In this document: positions 25,873 to 35,032 of the stretch, in pieces
Numbering within the stretch: the stretch's first letter is position 1
Layout of the letters: each line of letters begins with the position of its first letter
Assembly: GCF_900176505.1 (NCBI RefSeq)
Contig: NZ_FWYB01000020.1
Coordinates: 19,801 to 83,800, forward strand
DNA from: Pedobacter nyackensis
GTDB lineage: Bacteria > Bacteroidota > Bacteroidia > Sphingobacteriales > Sphingobacteriaceae
Direction of reading: 5' to 3'
Length of the DNA stretch: 64,000 bases
Position numbers and translations under genes: made by a program
The notes under the pieces: generated by a model
Seen by the model: only the letters and a program-made list of their open reading frames with translations
Told to the model about the DNA's origin: nothing
Databases searched by the model: none

Positions 25873-25906
25873 CAAAGATATAATAAGGTGAAGAAAAACT
25901 ACCAAA
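25873..25906 (-). promoter_or_regulatory. promoter candidate for the enoyl-CoA hydratase run
   Basis: On the minus strand, TTTG (25906-25903) is followed after 22 bases by TATCTTTG (25880-25873), an exact TAnnTTTG. The spacer is slightly long. The ATG at 25851 would leave a leader of about 16 bases. Confidence 0.5.
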
Positions 25907-25962
25907 AGGTTTTCATTTAACCTATACTTTCAGATATTGAAAACATGTTTTTTTAATTGCTT

Positions 25963-27801
25963 TTAAGGAGGATGATTAATAGTGTCCTTGAATCGAATTT
26001 GTGTTACCCTATGCTGATCGAGTGCGGGTTTAACAAAATATAGGAAAGCTTTACTTTCTGGTTTCAGATCTGTAAACAGAACGGCCTTATTGGAGTAGAT
26101 TATTGCGACTGCGTAATTTTTCTTTAGTACATACCTGACGGTCTTCTTTTGCTGTAGCGCTTGCAGTTTATCAATTGCAAGCGCACTTTGAAGGCATAGA
26201 AATAGTGCTGTTGCTGCAAGTAATAGACGCTTTCGCTGCTCATCAATAGCAATTATAGAAAGGGTTAAAGCGAAACATAGTAACACTAATTCGGTTTTAC
26301 TAAGCCAAATGGCCGATATCCCTGCAAAAGGTAAATGGGCAATCTGATCTAATCCACGATTTGTGAAATCAATGAGCCATTCTAAGGTAGGTCCTAAGCA
26401 ATCCAATTTGAAAAGAAGTATACTTAGTCCGATATACATAATTAAGGCGGTAGGAAGCGTAATAAATAGGTTACTGAATAAAAAGTAGAGGGGGAACTGA
26501 TGGAAATAGTATACGCTGAAAGGATAAGTGGCTAATTGAGCAGCTAATGACATGGCTATAGTGCTCCATATTTTATTCAGCCAGGGATTTTTTACGTATA
26601 GCCAGCCCTCGATTTTAGGTTGCAGATAAATTAAGCCTATGACGGCCATAAAAGAGAGTTGGAAGCCTACATCCCACAGCAGGAACGGATCGTAGAGCAA
26701 TAAACAAAAAGCCGCAAAAGCAATGATGTTATAACTGTTTGTATTTCTGTTGAATAGTTTGGCGATGATGAATACGGAAATCATGATTGCAGCGCGAAGG
26801 ACAGAAGGGGAGAAGCCTGTCAGTAGGGTGTAAAACCAAATCAGGCTGAGTATTAGGGTGGTTTTTATGATTCTGGTGGCTTGCTCTCTATTCAAAAAAT
26901 ATAATAACTGATTCAGGACTAGATAAACCAGGGCTACATGCATGCCTGAGACTGATAAAGCGTGTATCGTGCCGGTTTTTGAATAAATATTAAGCATTTG
27001 AGAACTTAAATCTGCTCTGTAACCGAGTATCAGTGTTGAAGCAACAGCAAATGCATCATCATTTTTGATGAGCTTGCGGTAAATCGCAACTTGCTCGGCC
27101 CTTAAGTCGAATGCAAACCGGATCAATCTATTCCCGCTATTGGTAGGAAGTTTAACTATTTCCTGGGGTTTTAAATAGGTTTGGTGGTACAGGTTCTGTG
27201 TGGCCAGCCATGCTTTGTAATCAAACTCATTGGGATTGAGTGCAGCGGGGATTACCGAAAGCTTTGCAGGTATAATCAACTCATCTCCGTACTTTAACCG
27301 GAGCGGAATACCTTCATTTGTGCGTATAGATACCCTGATTTTTCCAGATACAGACTGAAAAATGTAATTTTTGAATTTGTAGCCTGATAATGAGTTGGTT
27401 GCGATTGTTGATTTGGTTGATTCTGCGTTAAACAGAATTATATTCTGTTTGTTTTGTGGTTCATTGATGATTCTGATTTTAAGGTATTCTAAGTTTTTAA
27501 TATTTTGTAAATCAGTGTATATATGTTGCTTATATGAAATAACACATAATATTCCTAATGTAAGTATTAATAGGTGGATTGTTAGACCTGTAATTCCTGA
27601 ATATCGATGAATATTTACATGCTTGTACCTGATGCTTACTACAGATAAGGTGGCGAATAAAATAAGGCTAAATAAAAAGATGTAGTTGAAAAGGTATGTC
27701 GCTCCACATCCGTAAAAACTAAAAATCCCCAGCGCAAAAGGAACCAATATCCTTACAAAAGCAATCTCCGTTTTAGCCGTGTCTGGAGTGAAGTTTATCA
27801 A
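25963..27801 (-). CDS. comEC: ComEC/Rec2 family DNA uptake channel protein
   Basis: A 612-residue polytopic membrane protein. It has an N-terminal helix cluster, the DUF4131-like extracytoplasmic domain (about residues 100-230), and the competence domain with GTIHALSVSGMHVALVYLVL and TGFSPSVLRAAIMISVFII, both diagnostic of ComEC. A C-terminal metallo-beta-lactamase domain, found in some homologs, is absent, as is common in Bacteroidetes. It transports single-stranded DNA during transformation. It overlaps the upstream HhH gene by four bases. Confidence 0.9.
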   Translation of the reverse strand: MINFTPDTAKTEIAFVRILVPFALGIFSFYGCGATYLFNYIFLFSLILFATLSVVSIRYKHVNIHRYSGITGLTIHLLILTLGILCVISYKQHIYTDLQNIKNLEYLKIRIINEPQNKQNIILFNAESTKSTIATNSLSGYKFKNYIFQSVSGKIRVSIRTNEGIPLRLKYGDELIIPAKLSVIPAALNPNEFDYKAWLATQNLYHQTYLKPQEIVKLPTNSGNRLIRFAFDLRAEQVAIYRKLIKNDDAFAVASTLILGYRADLSSQMLNIYSKTGTIHALSVSGMHVALVYLVLNQLLYFLNREQATRIIKTTLILSLIWFYTLLTGFSPSVLRAAIMISVFIIAKLFNRNTNSYNIIAFAAFCLLLYDPFLLWDVGFQLSFMAVIGLIYLQPKIEGWLYVKNPWLNKIWSTIAMSLAAQLATYPFSVYYFHQFPLYFLFSNLFITLPTALIMYIGLSILLFKLDCLGPTLEWLIDFTNRGLDQIAHLPFAGISAIWLSKTELVLLCFALTLSIIAIDEQRKRLLLAATALFLCLQSALAIDKLQALQQKKTVRYVLKKNYAVAIIYSNKAVLFTDLKPESKAFLYFVKPALDQHRVTQIRFKDTINHPP

Positions 27802-29819
27802 AATTGATATCTGATTTGTATTTTAACCTCTGATTTACTGCTGCCTTCTATTTCATCTAGTCCTGTACCTATTGTTTTTACATCCAGATACATGAAAAGA
27901 CCGTATCTGAACCAAACGTCGGTTTTCTTCATTGGTCGATATCTGATATTCATAAAAGTACGTATGCCTTTGCCTGAATATTGCCCGGATCCGGATCCGT
28001 GTAAAACGTCATTCTCATAAGCATAGATCCTGCTGTTGTAGGATGGAGTGTTAAACCAGGCGAGACGAATATTGGCTGATAGTTTGGATGAGATGGGTGA
28101 GTAATTGACGTCCTGATAGATCAGGTATCCAATCTCATTTTGTTTTATACCTTTTTGGTATTGAGTGATTTCTGTTCTTTGGTGAAAGTTAAACTTTACA
28201 TTTAATTTCCAACTCCACTCCAATCTGTAGTTTTGTTTTGCCACTTGATCGAGCTGGTTATAGTCGTCACCAGTATCCGGGTTTTGTTGCTTTTTTTCTA
28301 TTTTAAACCGGATCGTTGCTTTGAACGTTTTCCCTTTTGTATAGCTGATCTGACTGAGTAATTCATAGCCGGCAGAGGGAGAGTCGACCCGATATTTTAG
28401 CCAGGGAAATTTGAAATAGTCGGCATACAGCGACCAGATGAAATTGCCAGGTAGGATGTAATTTAATCCGGCATACCAACCTTTTTCATTATTGGTTTCG
28501 GTACCCTCTCCCAGACTTCTACTGAAAAAGCTTTGATAGTTTATATCGTAGCTACGGTGCAATAATACTGCTGATAGTTTACGTGATAGACTTGCCATGG
28601 CACCATTGATTGTAGCCATTCCTGAGCCTATACTGTGTGCTATTTCTCCATACAGATAGATGTTCTGGAAAGTGTAGTTGTAGTGTAAGCCGATATTGCT
28701 AAAGTGTTTTCCTGTAAAACTGAACTTGTTATAAAGTTGTGGGCCTGTGGTGAATTGGTGTTCGTAGTCAGCTTGATAAGCAATGCCGCCGATATTTAGA
28801 TTGTCGCTAATGTATTGCAATACTCCACCATAGACCTGTTGTCCCAGTGTTTTTTGATTTTTGTGCTCTGTTTGTGTGCGATGTAAACCGCTCATGCTAA
28901 TGTTGTAGAGACTGTAGCCTCCATCGGTCGTAATCTTTAAACTTGCGTCGAGCTTTCTGAATGAAATAAAGGAACTTAAATAAATATTTCGGCCAAGATT
29001 TACAGTGCTTGCTACTCCGCGGAAGAAAGATGATTCATTTGCCGATGTGTATGGTTTTAGTCCTACATCTTTAGCAGCAACACTGGTTACATCAGGTCCT
29101 TTGCCAAATGCAAAACCCGACCATAGCGTTAATCCTTGTCCGAATTGTAAACTGTAATCGCCAAGGACCAGCTTTTTAACTCTTCCCAGCTTAAATAAGG
29201 CCAGGTGTGCTGAAAGGTGATCCGAACCCGTTTTTTTATTGAATAGGTGTTCTCCGGCGTCCTTTTCCATCACAATAGCTGCGGACACTATTCCCTGGAA
29301 ATTGTATCTGTAGCGGAGTAGTGCTTTTTCCGGGCTTCCTAAATACCTGCTACCCGGCAAATCTCTAAATCCTTTCTGCTTTTTCAAGAGGCGTGTATAT
29401 CTGGAAATCAGTTCATGCTCGCCCGTAGATAGCATTTTTATAGGCTTCAATTGATCATAATCATGTAATGTTGTTAAGGTTACAAATGGCAGTAATCTGG
29501 AGATAGTTTCTATATCAAAGCCTGGTATGACTTGAAGTTCCAGTATATCCAGTAATCTTGTCTTTGCTATGTAGCTAAAGAAACTGTTGATTTGAAGCGG
29601 GGAGAGGAATAATAGGCTTTTTAATTCCTCTGGCGTTGTTTTATGCAGGTTGATGTGGTGCTTTCGAAAGAAGCCAAGACGTTCTGTTACTTCCGAGAAG
29701 TCGTCGTTTTCAGATGATTTTTCGGCCAGCGCCTCTATGATATCCCTGTTTTTTTCGTCCTCCTGTGCTACTGCATTTTGTGTAAGTAGCAGTAAAGAAA
29801 GTAAGCATAGTGTTTTCAT
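27798..29819 (-). CDS. helix-hairpin-helix protein with C-terminal beta-barrel-like region, linked to comEC
   Basis: A 673-residue secreted protein. A signal peptide (LLSLLLLTQNAVA) is followed by a helix-hairpin-helix pair at about residues 50-120 (INLHKTTPEELKSLLFLSPL, LQVIPGFDIETISRLLPFV), like ComEA. From about residue 150 the protein is rich in amphipathic beta-strands, with a C-terminal IQIRYQF suggesting outer membrane insertion. The four-base overlap with comEC implies a role in DNA uptake, perhaps carrying DNA across the outer membrane; that is inference. A hairpin abuts its start codon. Confidence 0.8.
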   Translation of the reverse strand: MKTLCLLSLLLLTQNAVAQEDEKNRDIIEALAEKSSENDDFSEVTERLGFFRKHHINLHKTTPEELKSLLFLSPLQINSFFSYIAKTRLLDILELQVIPGFDIETISRLLPFVTLTTLHDYDQLKPIKMLSTGEHELISRYTRLLKKQKGFRDLPGSRYLGSPEKALLRYRYNFQGIVSAAIVMEKDAGEHLFNKKTGSDHLSAHLALFKLGRVKKLVLGDYSLQFGQGLTLWSGFAFGKGPDVTSVAAKDVGLKPYTSANESSFFRGVASTVNLGRNIYLSSFISFRKLDASLKITTDGGYSLYNISMSGLHRTQTEHKNQKTLGQQVYGGVLQYISDNLNIGGIAYQADYEHQFTTGPQLYNKFSFTGKHFSNIGLHYNYTFQNIYLYGEIAHSIGSGMATINGAMASLSRKLSAVLLHRSYDINYQSFFSRSLGEGTETNNEKGWYAGLNYILPGNFIWSLYADYFKFPWLKYRVDSPSAGYELLSQISYTKGKTFKATIRFKIEKKQQNPDTGDDYNQLDQVAKQNYRLEWSWKLNVKFNFHQRTEITQYQKGIKQNEIGYLIYQDVNYSPISSKLSANIRLAWFNTPSYNSRIYAYENDVLHGSGSGQYSGKGIRTFMNIRYRPMKKTDVWFRYGLFMYLDVKTIGTGLDEIEGSSKSEVKIQIRYQF

Positions 29820-29848
29820 GGTGATTAGCTTAAATAAGCTAAATCACC
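29820..29848 (-). promoter_or_regulatory. hairpin abutting the start codon of the HhH/comEC operon
   Basis: GGTGATTAGCTTA (29820-29832) and TAAGCTAAATCACC (29835-29848) form a 13-bp stem with one bulged A and a two-base spacer. In the minus-strand mRNA it ends directly against the ATG at 29819, where it could block translation initiation. A DNA palindrome for a regulator is an alternative. Confidence 0.55.
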
Positions 29849-29888
29849 GTAGAAATTACCAGATAAAAAAAAATAATTAAGAAATAAA

Positions 29889-30224
29889 TTAAATCTCTTC
29901 GTTTAGCTTTAATAAGAAGTCTTTTAGCTTCTCCAGAGAAGCGATGATCTTTTGGTTTTCTTTTACCTCACCGCTATTGTTCTTTAAGTGCTCTTTAGCC
30001 CCTTTTAGGGTAAAGCCTTTATCATCCACAAGGTGGAAAATGATTTTTAAATTTTCAATGTCTTCCGGAGTAAATAACCTGTTGCCTTTTTTATTTTTTT
30101 TAGGCTGTAGTACATCAAATTCCTTTTCGTAAAAGCGGATTTGAGATGCGTTTACACCAAACATTTCGGTCACTTCCCCCATGGTGTAATACATTTTATT
30201 GATTTCCCGTTCCTTGTAAGGCAT
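29889..30224 (-). CDS. MerR family transcriptional regulator
   Basis: A 111-residue MerR-type regulator. The winged helix reads YYTMGEVTEMFGVNASQIRF with the following YEKEFDVLQPKKNKKGNRLF, and a short coiled-coil dimerisation helix ends the protein (ASLEKLKDFLLKLNEEI). There is no separate effector domain, as in the short Bacteroidetes MerR group often placed near alaS or peptidase genes. The first ATG is kept because PYKEREI precedes the helix in relatives; the ATG at 30194 is an alternative. An exact -7 box lies upstream (30279-30272). Confidence 0.9.
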   Translation of the reverse strand: MPYKEREINKMYYTMGEVTEMFGVNASQIRFYEKEFDVLQPKKNKKGNRLFTPEDIENLKIIFHLVDDKGFTLKGAKEHLKNNSGEVKENQKIIASLEKLKDFLLKLNEEI

Positions 30225-30271
30225 ATTTTTGTATTGATTATTAGTTTGTTACAGCTTTTATTTAAAGTGTT

Positions 30272-30279
30272 CAAACTTA
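30272..30279 (-). promoter_or_regulatory. -7 box (TAAGTTTG) for the MerR regulator
   Basis: An exact TAnnTTTG match on the minus strand, about 48 bases upstream of the first ATG. No good TTTG element is visible further upstream. Confidence 0.35.
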
Positions 30280-30404
30280 GGAAAAGTTAGTCAGGTATCC
30301 ATGGAGAGATTGAAAAAATATTTTAGATCAGCTCCTTGCTCCTTTGATCAGAAGTTTTGCCATTTAATGTAAACCGATCTTACCGGAATAATCCAATAAT
30401 ATGC

Positions 30405-30412
30405 TAATTTTG
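30405..30412 (+). promoter_or_regulatory. -7 box (TAATTTTG) for alaS
   Basis: An exact TAnnTTTG match 22 bases before the ATG at 30435. A short AAGG close to the start codon may help initiation. The -33 element is weak. Confidence 0.45.
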
Positions 30413-30434
30413 CTCAAAATAAATCAATAGAAGG

Positions 30435-33134
30435 ATGACAGCTAAGGAAATCAGAGAGGCATACTTAAAATTTTTCGAATCGAAACAGCATCATATTGTT
30501 GCATCAGCACCAATTGTAGTTAAAAATGATCCAACCCTAATGTTTACCAACGCTGGGATGAACCAGTTTAAAGATCTGTTTCTTGGCGAAGCACCTGCTA
30601 AATACCCAAGGGTAACTGATACACAGCGTTGCCTTCGGGTTTCAGGTAAACACAACGATTTAGAAGAAGTAGGTATTGATACCTATCACCATACTATGTT
30701 CGAGATGTTGGGCAACTGGAGCTTTGGAGATTATTTTAAAAAAGAGGCCATTGCCTGGAGCTGGGAATTACTTACAGAGGTTTATAAAATCCCTAAAGAC
30801 AAGCTTTACGTGTCTGTTTTTGAAGGAGATGATAAAGAAGGTTTGCCAAGAGATACTGAAGCTTACGAGCTTTGGACGCAATTTGTGCCTGAAGAACGCA
30901 TTGTTCTGGGTAATAAGAAAGATAATTTCTGGGAAATGGGGGATACAGGACCATGTGGACCATGTTCCGAAATTCATGTAGACTGCCGTCCGGATGAAGA
31001 GCGTAAAGCTGTATCAGGTAAATCACTTGTAAATGCCGATCATCCGCAGGTAATTGAGATCTGGAACAATGTATTTATGCAGTTTAACCGCCTTAAAGAT
31101 GGATCCTTACAGCCTCTACCAGCGCAGCATGTTGATACAGGAATGGGCTTTGAGCGCCTTGTGCGCGTGTTGCAGGAAAAAGCTTCTAACTACGATACGG
31201 ATGTTTTTCAGCCGCTGATTCAGTTTATCGCTAACAAAGCGGGCATAGCTTACGGTGCTGATGAGAAAACAGATATCGCTATGCGCGTTATGGCCGATCA
31301 TATCCGTGCTATTTCGTTTGTAATTGCCGATGGACAACTGCCTTCAAATAACAAAGCAGGTTATGTGATCCGTCGTATTTTACGTCGTGCAGTTCGTTAT
31401 GCTTATACCTTCCTTAATTTAAAAGACCCATTTTTAAATGAACTGGTACCTGTTTTGGCAGCGCAGTTTAAAGGTGTTTTTGATGAGTTGTCCCTACAGC
31501 AGGATTTCGTGCAAAAGGTTGTTTTGGAGGAAGAAGTTTCCTTCTTAAGAACTTTAGCTACAGGGATACAACGATTTGATAACTACACTAAAAAGCAGGC
31601 TGAATTCCTGATGTCTGAGAATGCGATCGAGCCTGAAAAGCCTTTTGAAGATCAATGGGTATATAGTATTTTGAAGGATCAGATGGTGATCTCGGGAGAG
31701 TTTGCTTTTGAGCTGAATGATACTTATGGTTTCCCGATCGACCTTACCGAACTGATGGCGAGAGAAAAACGCTGGTCAGTAGATATGGAGGAATACAACA
31801 AGGCCTTATTAAAGCAAAAAGAACGGTCGCGCGCTGCTACTGCGGTAGATACCGGCGATTGGGTACTGGTTAATTCAGACCTGGAAGTAGAGTTTGTTGG
31901 CTATGACGACTTTGAAGCTGAAACTAAGATTATAAAATACCGTAAGGTAGTTGCTAAAGGCAAGGAACAATATCAGATTGTATTGAGTAAAACTCCTTTC
32001 TATGCAGAAAGTGGTGGTCAGGTAGGTGATACCGGCCGACTTGAAGATCATAGCCGTTTGTTCTTTGTTGAAATTACCGACACTAAAAAAGAGAATGGTG
32101 TAATTGTTCATTATGCAGATACTTTACCTGAAGATGTTGAAGGTGTTTTCTGGGCAGTTATTGACGAGAATAAGCGTCTGCTTTCGCAGGATAACCACAG
32201 TGCAACGCACTTATTGCATGCAGCACTTAAAAAGGTATTGGGCAATCACGTGAACCAGAAAGGTTCATTGGTAAACCCCGACTACCTGCGTTTCGACTTC
32301 TCGCACTTTGCTAAGGTAACTGATGAGGAGTTGGCCCAAATAGAACACCTGGTAAACCAAAAGGTAAGGGAAAACATCCCGCTTAAAGAACAAAGATATG
32401 TGCCGTACGATCAGGCAATCTCAAGTGGTGTAACAGCATTGTTTGGAGAGAAATATGGCGATTTAGTTCGTATCATCACCTTTGATGATCACTACTCTAA
32501 AGAACTTTGCGGCGGTACACACGTGCAGGCAACCGGTCAGATTGGTTACTTTAAAATTACCTCAGAAAGTGCTGTTGCAGCAGGAGTGAGACGTATTGAA
32601 GCGATTACAGCTGATAAAGCGGAGGCCTTTGTTTTAGATCAGAATAGAGAGCTTAACGAGCTTCGTGCCTTGCTAAAAGGAAATAAAGATTTAACATCTG
32701 CCGTTGCTGCATTGATTGAAGAAAATAATAAACTGAAAAAAGATGCAGAAAAAGCTGTTTTAGAGCAGTCGGCGAACCTTAAACATGAAATCGTACACCA
32801 TCTTAAAACCATCAACGGAATTAACCTGATTGCTACTTATGTAGATCTTCCTAATGCAGATGCGGTTAAAAATCTTGCATTTGCTGTAAAGGATCTGGTT
32901 GATGATTTGTTCCTTGTGTTCACAACCTTGATTGATGATAAACCGGGTATTACGGTAATGTTATCTGAAAACCTGGTTAAGGATAAAGGTTTGAATGCTT
33001 CTAATATTGTAAGAGAACTGGCTAAGGATATACAAGGTGGTGGAGGTGGACAACCATTCTACGCTACTGCAGGTGGAAAGAACAAGGATGGTTTGACTGC
33101 TGTCCTGGTTAAAGCTGAAGGCCTGATCAAGTAA
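30435..33134 (+). CDS. alaS: alanyl-tRNA synthetase
   Basis: An 899-residue class II synthetase that charges tRNA-Ala and edits Ser/Gly mischarging. The N-terminal TFTNAGMNQFKDLFLGEAP-like block (MFTNAGMNQFKDLF here), GDTGPCGPCSEIHVD and MGFERLVRVLQ lie in the aminoacylation domain. The editing domain has the HxxxH site SATHLLHAAL and the CGGTHV zinc ligands; GGGGGQPFYATAGG-type C-Ala sequence ends the protein. Full length, own promoter and a terminator close behind. Confidence 0.97.
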   Translation: MTAKEIREAYLKFFESKQHHIVASAPIVVKNDPTLMFTNAGMNQFKDLFLGEAPAKYPRVTDTQRCLRVSGKHNDLEEVGIDTYHHTMFEMLGNWSFGDYFKKEAIAWSWELLTEVYKIPKDKLYVSVFEGDDKEGLPRDTEAYELWTQFVPEERIVLGNKKDNFWEMGDTGPCGPCSEIHVDCRPDEERKAVSGKSLVNADHPQVIEIWNNVFMQFNRLKDGSLQPLPAQHVDTGMGFERLVRVLQEKASNYDTDVFQPLIQFIANKAGIAYGADEKTDIAMRVMADHIRAISFVIADGQLPSNNKAGYVIRRILRRAVRYAYTFLNLKDPFLNELVPVLAAQFKGVFDELSLQQDFVQKVVLEEEVSFLRTLATGIQRFDNYTKKQAEFLMSENAIEPEKPFEDQWVYSILKDQMVISGEFAFELNDTYGFPIDLTELMAREKRWSVDMEEYNKALLKQKERSRAATAVDTGDWVLVNSDLEVEFVGYDDFEAETKIIKYRKVVAKGKEQYQIVLSKTPFYAESGGQVGDTGRLEDHSRLFFVEITDTKKENGVIVHYADTLPEDVEGVFWAVIDENKRLLSQDNHSATHLLHAALKKVLGNHVNQKGSLVNPDYLRFDFSHFAKVTDEELAQIEHLVNQKVRENIPLKEQRYVPYDQAISSGVTALFGEKYGDLVRIITFDDHYSKELCGGTHVQATGQIGYFKITSESAVAAGVRRIEAITADKAEAFVLDQNRELNELRALLKGNKDLTSAVAALIEENNKLKKDAEKAVLEQSANLKHEIVHHLKTINGINLIATYVDLPNADAVKNLAFAVKDLVDDLFLVFTTLIDDKPGITVMLSENLVKDKGLNASNIVRELAKDIQGGGGGQPFYATAGGKNKDGLTAVLVKAEGLIK

Positions 33135-33157
33135 AGCCCCAATCAGATAAAAAAGAT

Positions 33158-33188
33158 AAGCCCCATTATGCATAACATAATGGGGCTT
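33158..33188. terminator. bidirectional terminator after alaS
   Basis: AAGCCCCATTATG (33158-33170) pairs perfectly with CATAATGGGGCTT (33176-33188) across a CATAA loop. It lies between alaS and a converging small gene. Confidence 0.88.
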
Positions 33189-33205
33189 CTTCTTTGTGCT
33201 TAGTC

Positions 33206-33448
33206 TTATTTTGAGTTCTTTAGGTAAACCTCCAGAACGTTTTTCAAATAGATTTCCGGCTTAGGCATAGTGATGATCGTACCAGGTTCTTTATCTTGAG
33301 ATTGTTTGATGTAGTTTGCTTTAATTTTTCCCCAATCTTTTGAGTACAGTTGTATAAACATATCAACAAATTGCTTATCAGTGTAATCTTTTGGAAGTTT
33401 ACTAAGCACAACTTCAATTTTCTCTTCTTTTCTATGTAATACAGCCAT
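33206..33448 (-). CDS. small conserved-looking hypothetical protein
   Basis: An 80-residue basic protein with no signal peptide or membrane helix. It reads MAVLHRKEEKIEVVLSKLPK with a later YTDKQFVDMFIQLYSKDWGK, suggesting a small alpha-helical cytosolic protein. I do not recognise a family. It lies 26 bases from the acr3 gene on the same strand, outside the core arsenic functions. The clean start and converging terminator support a real gene. Confidence 0.65.
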   Translation of the reverse strand: MAVLHRKEEKIEVVLSKLPKDYTDKQFVDMFIQLYSKDWGKIKANYIKQSQDKEPGTIITMPKPEIYLKNVLEVYLKNSK

Positions 33449-33474
33449 GAGGATTTTTTAATATAGCCCCAAAG

Positions 33475-34557
33475 CTACAAACAATTTGTGGGATCAAATA
33501 AGAAATACTTCTTCCTGAACCAAAAAGCTAAATTCACTAATGCGATTAAAGCAGGAACTTCAACGAGTGGGCCAATTACGCCCGCAAAAGCTTGTCCTGA
33601 ATTGATACCAAATACCCCGATAGCTACAGCTATGGCCAGTTCAAAATTGTTGCCGGTAGCTGTAAATGCTATCGAAGTGCTTTTTGAATAATCTGCACCG
33701 AAATATCGCCCGGCGAAAAAACTGACCACAAACATGATAGAGAAGTATATCATCAAAGGGATGGCAATTCTTACTACATCCATTGGGATTTGTACAATGA
33801 GCCCGCCTTTAAGACTAAACATGACCATTATGGTGAATAGTAAAGCAATCAGCGTAATAGGGGAAATCATGGGTATGAACTTATCATGAAACCAGGCTTC
33901 GCCCTTTAATTTAATCAGGCCGTACCTGCTGATGAGGCCCATCGCAAAGGGAATACCCAGGTAAATCCCAACACTTTTAGCGATTTCGTTAATGGTGATG
34001 TTTACATCTAGCCCTTTAAGCCCAAAATAAGGAGGGAGCACGGTAATAAAAACATAAGCAAATACGCTGTAAAGTAGTATCTGGAAAATACTGTTTAAGG
34101 CAATTAATCCAGCTGCATATTCACGATTTCCTTCCGCAAGCTCATTCCATACCACTACCATTGCAATACAGCGGGCCAAACCAATCAGGATCAGGCCGAC
34201 CATATATTCGGGGTAATCCCTCAAAAAGGTAATGGCCAGAAAAAACATTAGCATTGGTCCGATTACCCAATTGAGCACAAGTGAAACACTTAAGACCTTG
34301 GTGTCTTTGAATACCAGGCCCATGTTTTCATATTTCACTTTGGCAAGTGGTGGGTACATCATTAGAATCAAACCAATGGCTAGAGGAATGTTTGTCGTGC
34401 CACTGGAAAAGGAATTAATAAAACCAGAAGAGGAAGGGAGGAAGTGACCAATGGCTACCCCAAATCCCATTGCAAGGAAAATCCATAAAGTTAAATAACG
34501 ATCGAGAAAGCCAAGCCGCTTTCTTTCGAATGCAGGCGCACAGTTTGTTGCTGACAT
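33475..34557 (-). CDS. acr3: ACR3 family arsenite efflux transporter
   Basis: A 360-residue membrane protein with about ten helices that exports arsenite. It has the ACR3 signature GLARCIAMVVVWN with the essential cysteine and the conserved FTATGNNFELAIAVAIGVFG block, close to the C-terminus. It is the last core gene of the arsR-DUF6428-arsC-acr3 run. It detoxifies the arsenite produced by ArsC. Full family length. Confidence 0.95.
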   Translation of the reverse strand: MSATNCAPAFERKRLGFLDRYLTLWIFLAMGFGVAIGHFLPSSSGFINSFSSGTTNIPLAIGLILMMYPPLAKVKYENMGLVFKDTKVLSVSLVLNWVIGPMLMFFLAITFLRDYPEYMVGLILIGLARCIAMVVVWNELAEGNREYAAGLIALNSIFQILLYSVFAYVFITVLPPYFGLKGLDVNITINEIAKSVGIYLGIPFAMGLISRYGLIKLKGEAWFHDKFIPMISPITLIALLFTIMVMFSLKGGLIVQIPMDVVRIAIPLMIYFSIMFVVSFFAGRYFGADYSKSTSIAFTATGNNFELAIAVAIGVFGINSGQAFAGVIGPLVEVPALIALVNLAFWFRKKYFLFDPTNCL

Positions 34558-34587
34558 TGTTACTGAGTAAATTAGGGTTATAGAAGG

Positions 34588-35007
34588 TTATTTGCTTAGA
34601 TTTTCTTTCACAAAATTCTCGCAATAGGTTTTAATCATTTCTCTAACCCTTCTAAATTCTGCTTCAACTTCTTCTTGGGTTCCTATAGCTTTCGCCGGAT
34701 CAGGGAAGTTGTAGTGGAATTTTTGTGCTTTGGTAGGGAAATATGGACAACTTTCCTTAGCATTGTCGCACACCGTGATGACATAATCAAAGTCTATGTC
34801 TGCATATTCATTCACGTTGTTTGAAGTATGGCCGGAAATGTCGATCCCAATTTCTGCCATTGTTGCTATGGCTTTGGGGTTTACGCCATGCGTTTCTATT
34901 CCGGCACTGTAAATTTGGGCTTTATCACCCGCAAAGTATCTGAGGAATCCTTCAGCAAGCTGACTGCGGCAGCTATTACCGGTGCATAATACAAGTATCT
35001 TTTTCAT
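34588..35007 (-). CDS. arsC: arsenate reductase, thioredoxin-type (low-molecular-weight phosphatase fold)
   Basis: A 139-residue enzyme reducing arsenate to arsenite. The phosphatase loop CTGNSCR (C8 to R14) is at the N-terminus, and the redox cysteines are in ITVCDNAKESCPYF, spaced C-x6-C as in thioredoxin-coupled ArsC. It lies 30 bases upstream of acr3 and 25 bases after the DUF6428 gene. Confidence 0.94.
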   Translation of the reverse strand: MKKILVLCTGNSCRSQLAEGFLRYFAGDKAQIYSAGIETHGVNPKAIATMAEIGIDISGHTSNNVNEYADIDFDYVITVCDNAKESCPYFPTKAQKFHYNFPDPAKAIGTQEEVEAEFRRVREMIKTYCENFVKENLSK

Positions 35008-35032
35008 CTATCTTATTTTAATAAACAATTGG

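Noticed and set aside
30676..30981. Open frame of about 100 codons in another frame inside alaS
   Set aside because: Shadow of the alaS coding sequence; the true frame has all synthetase motifs.
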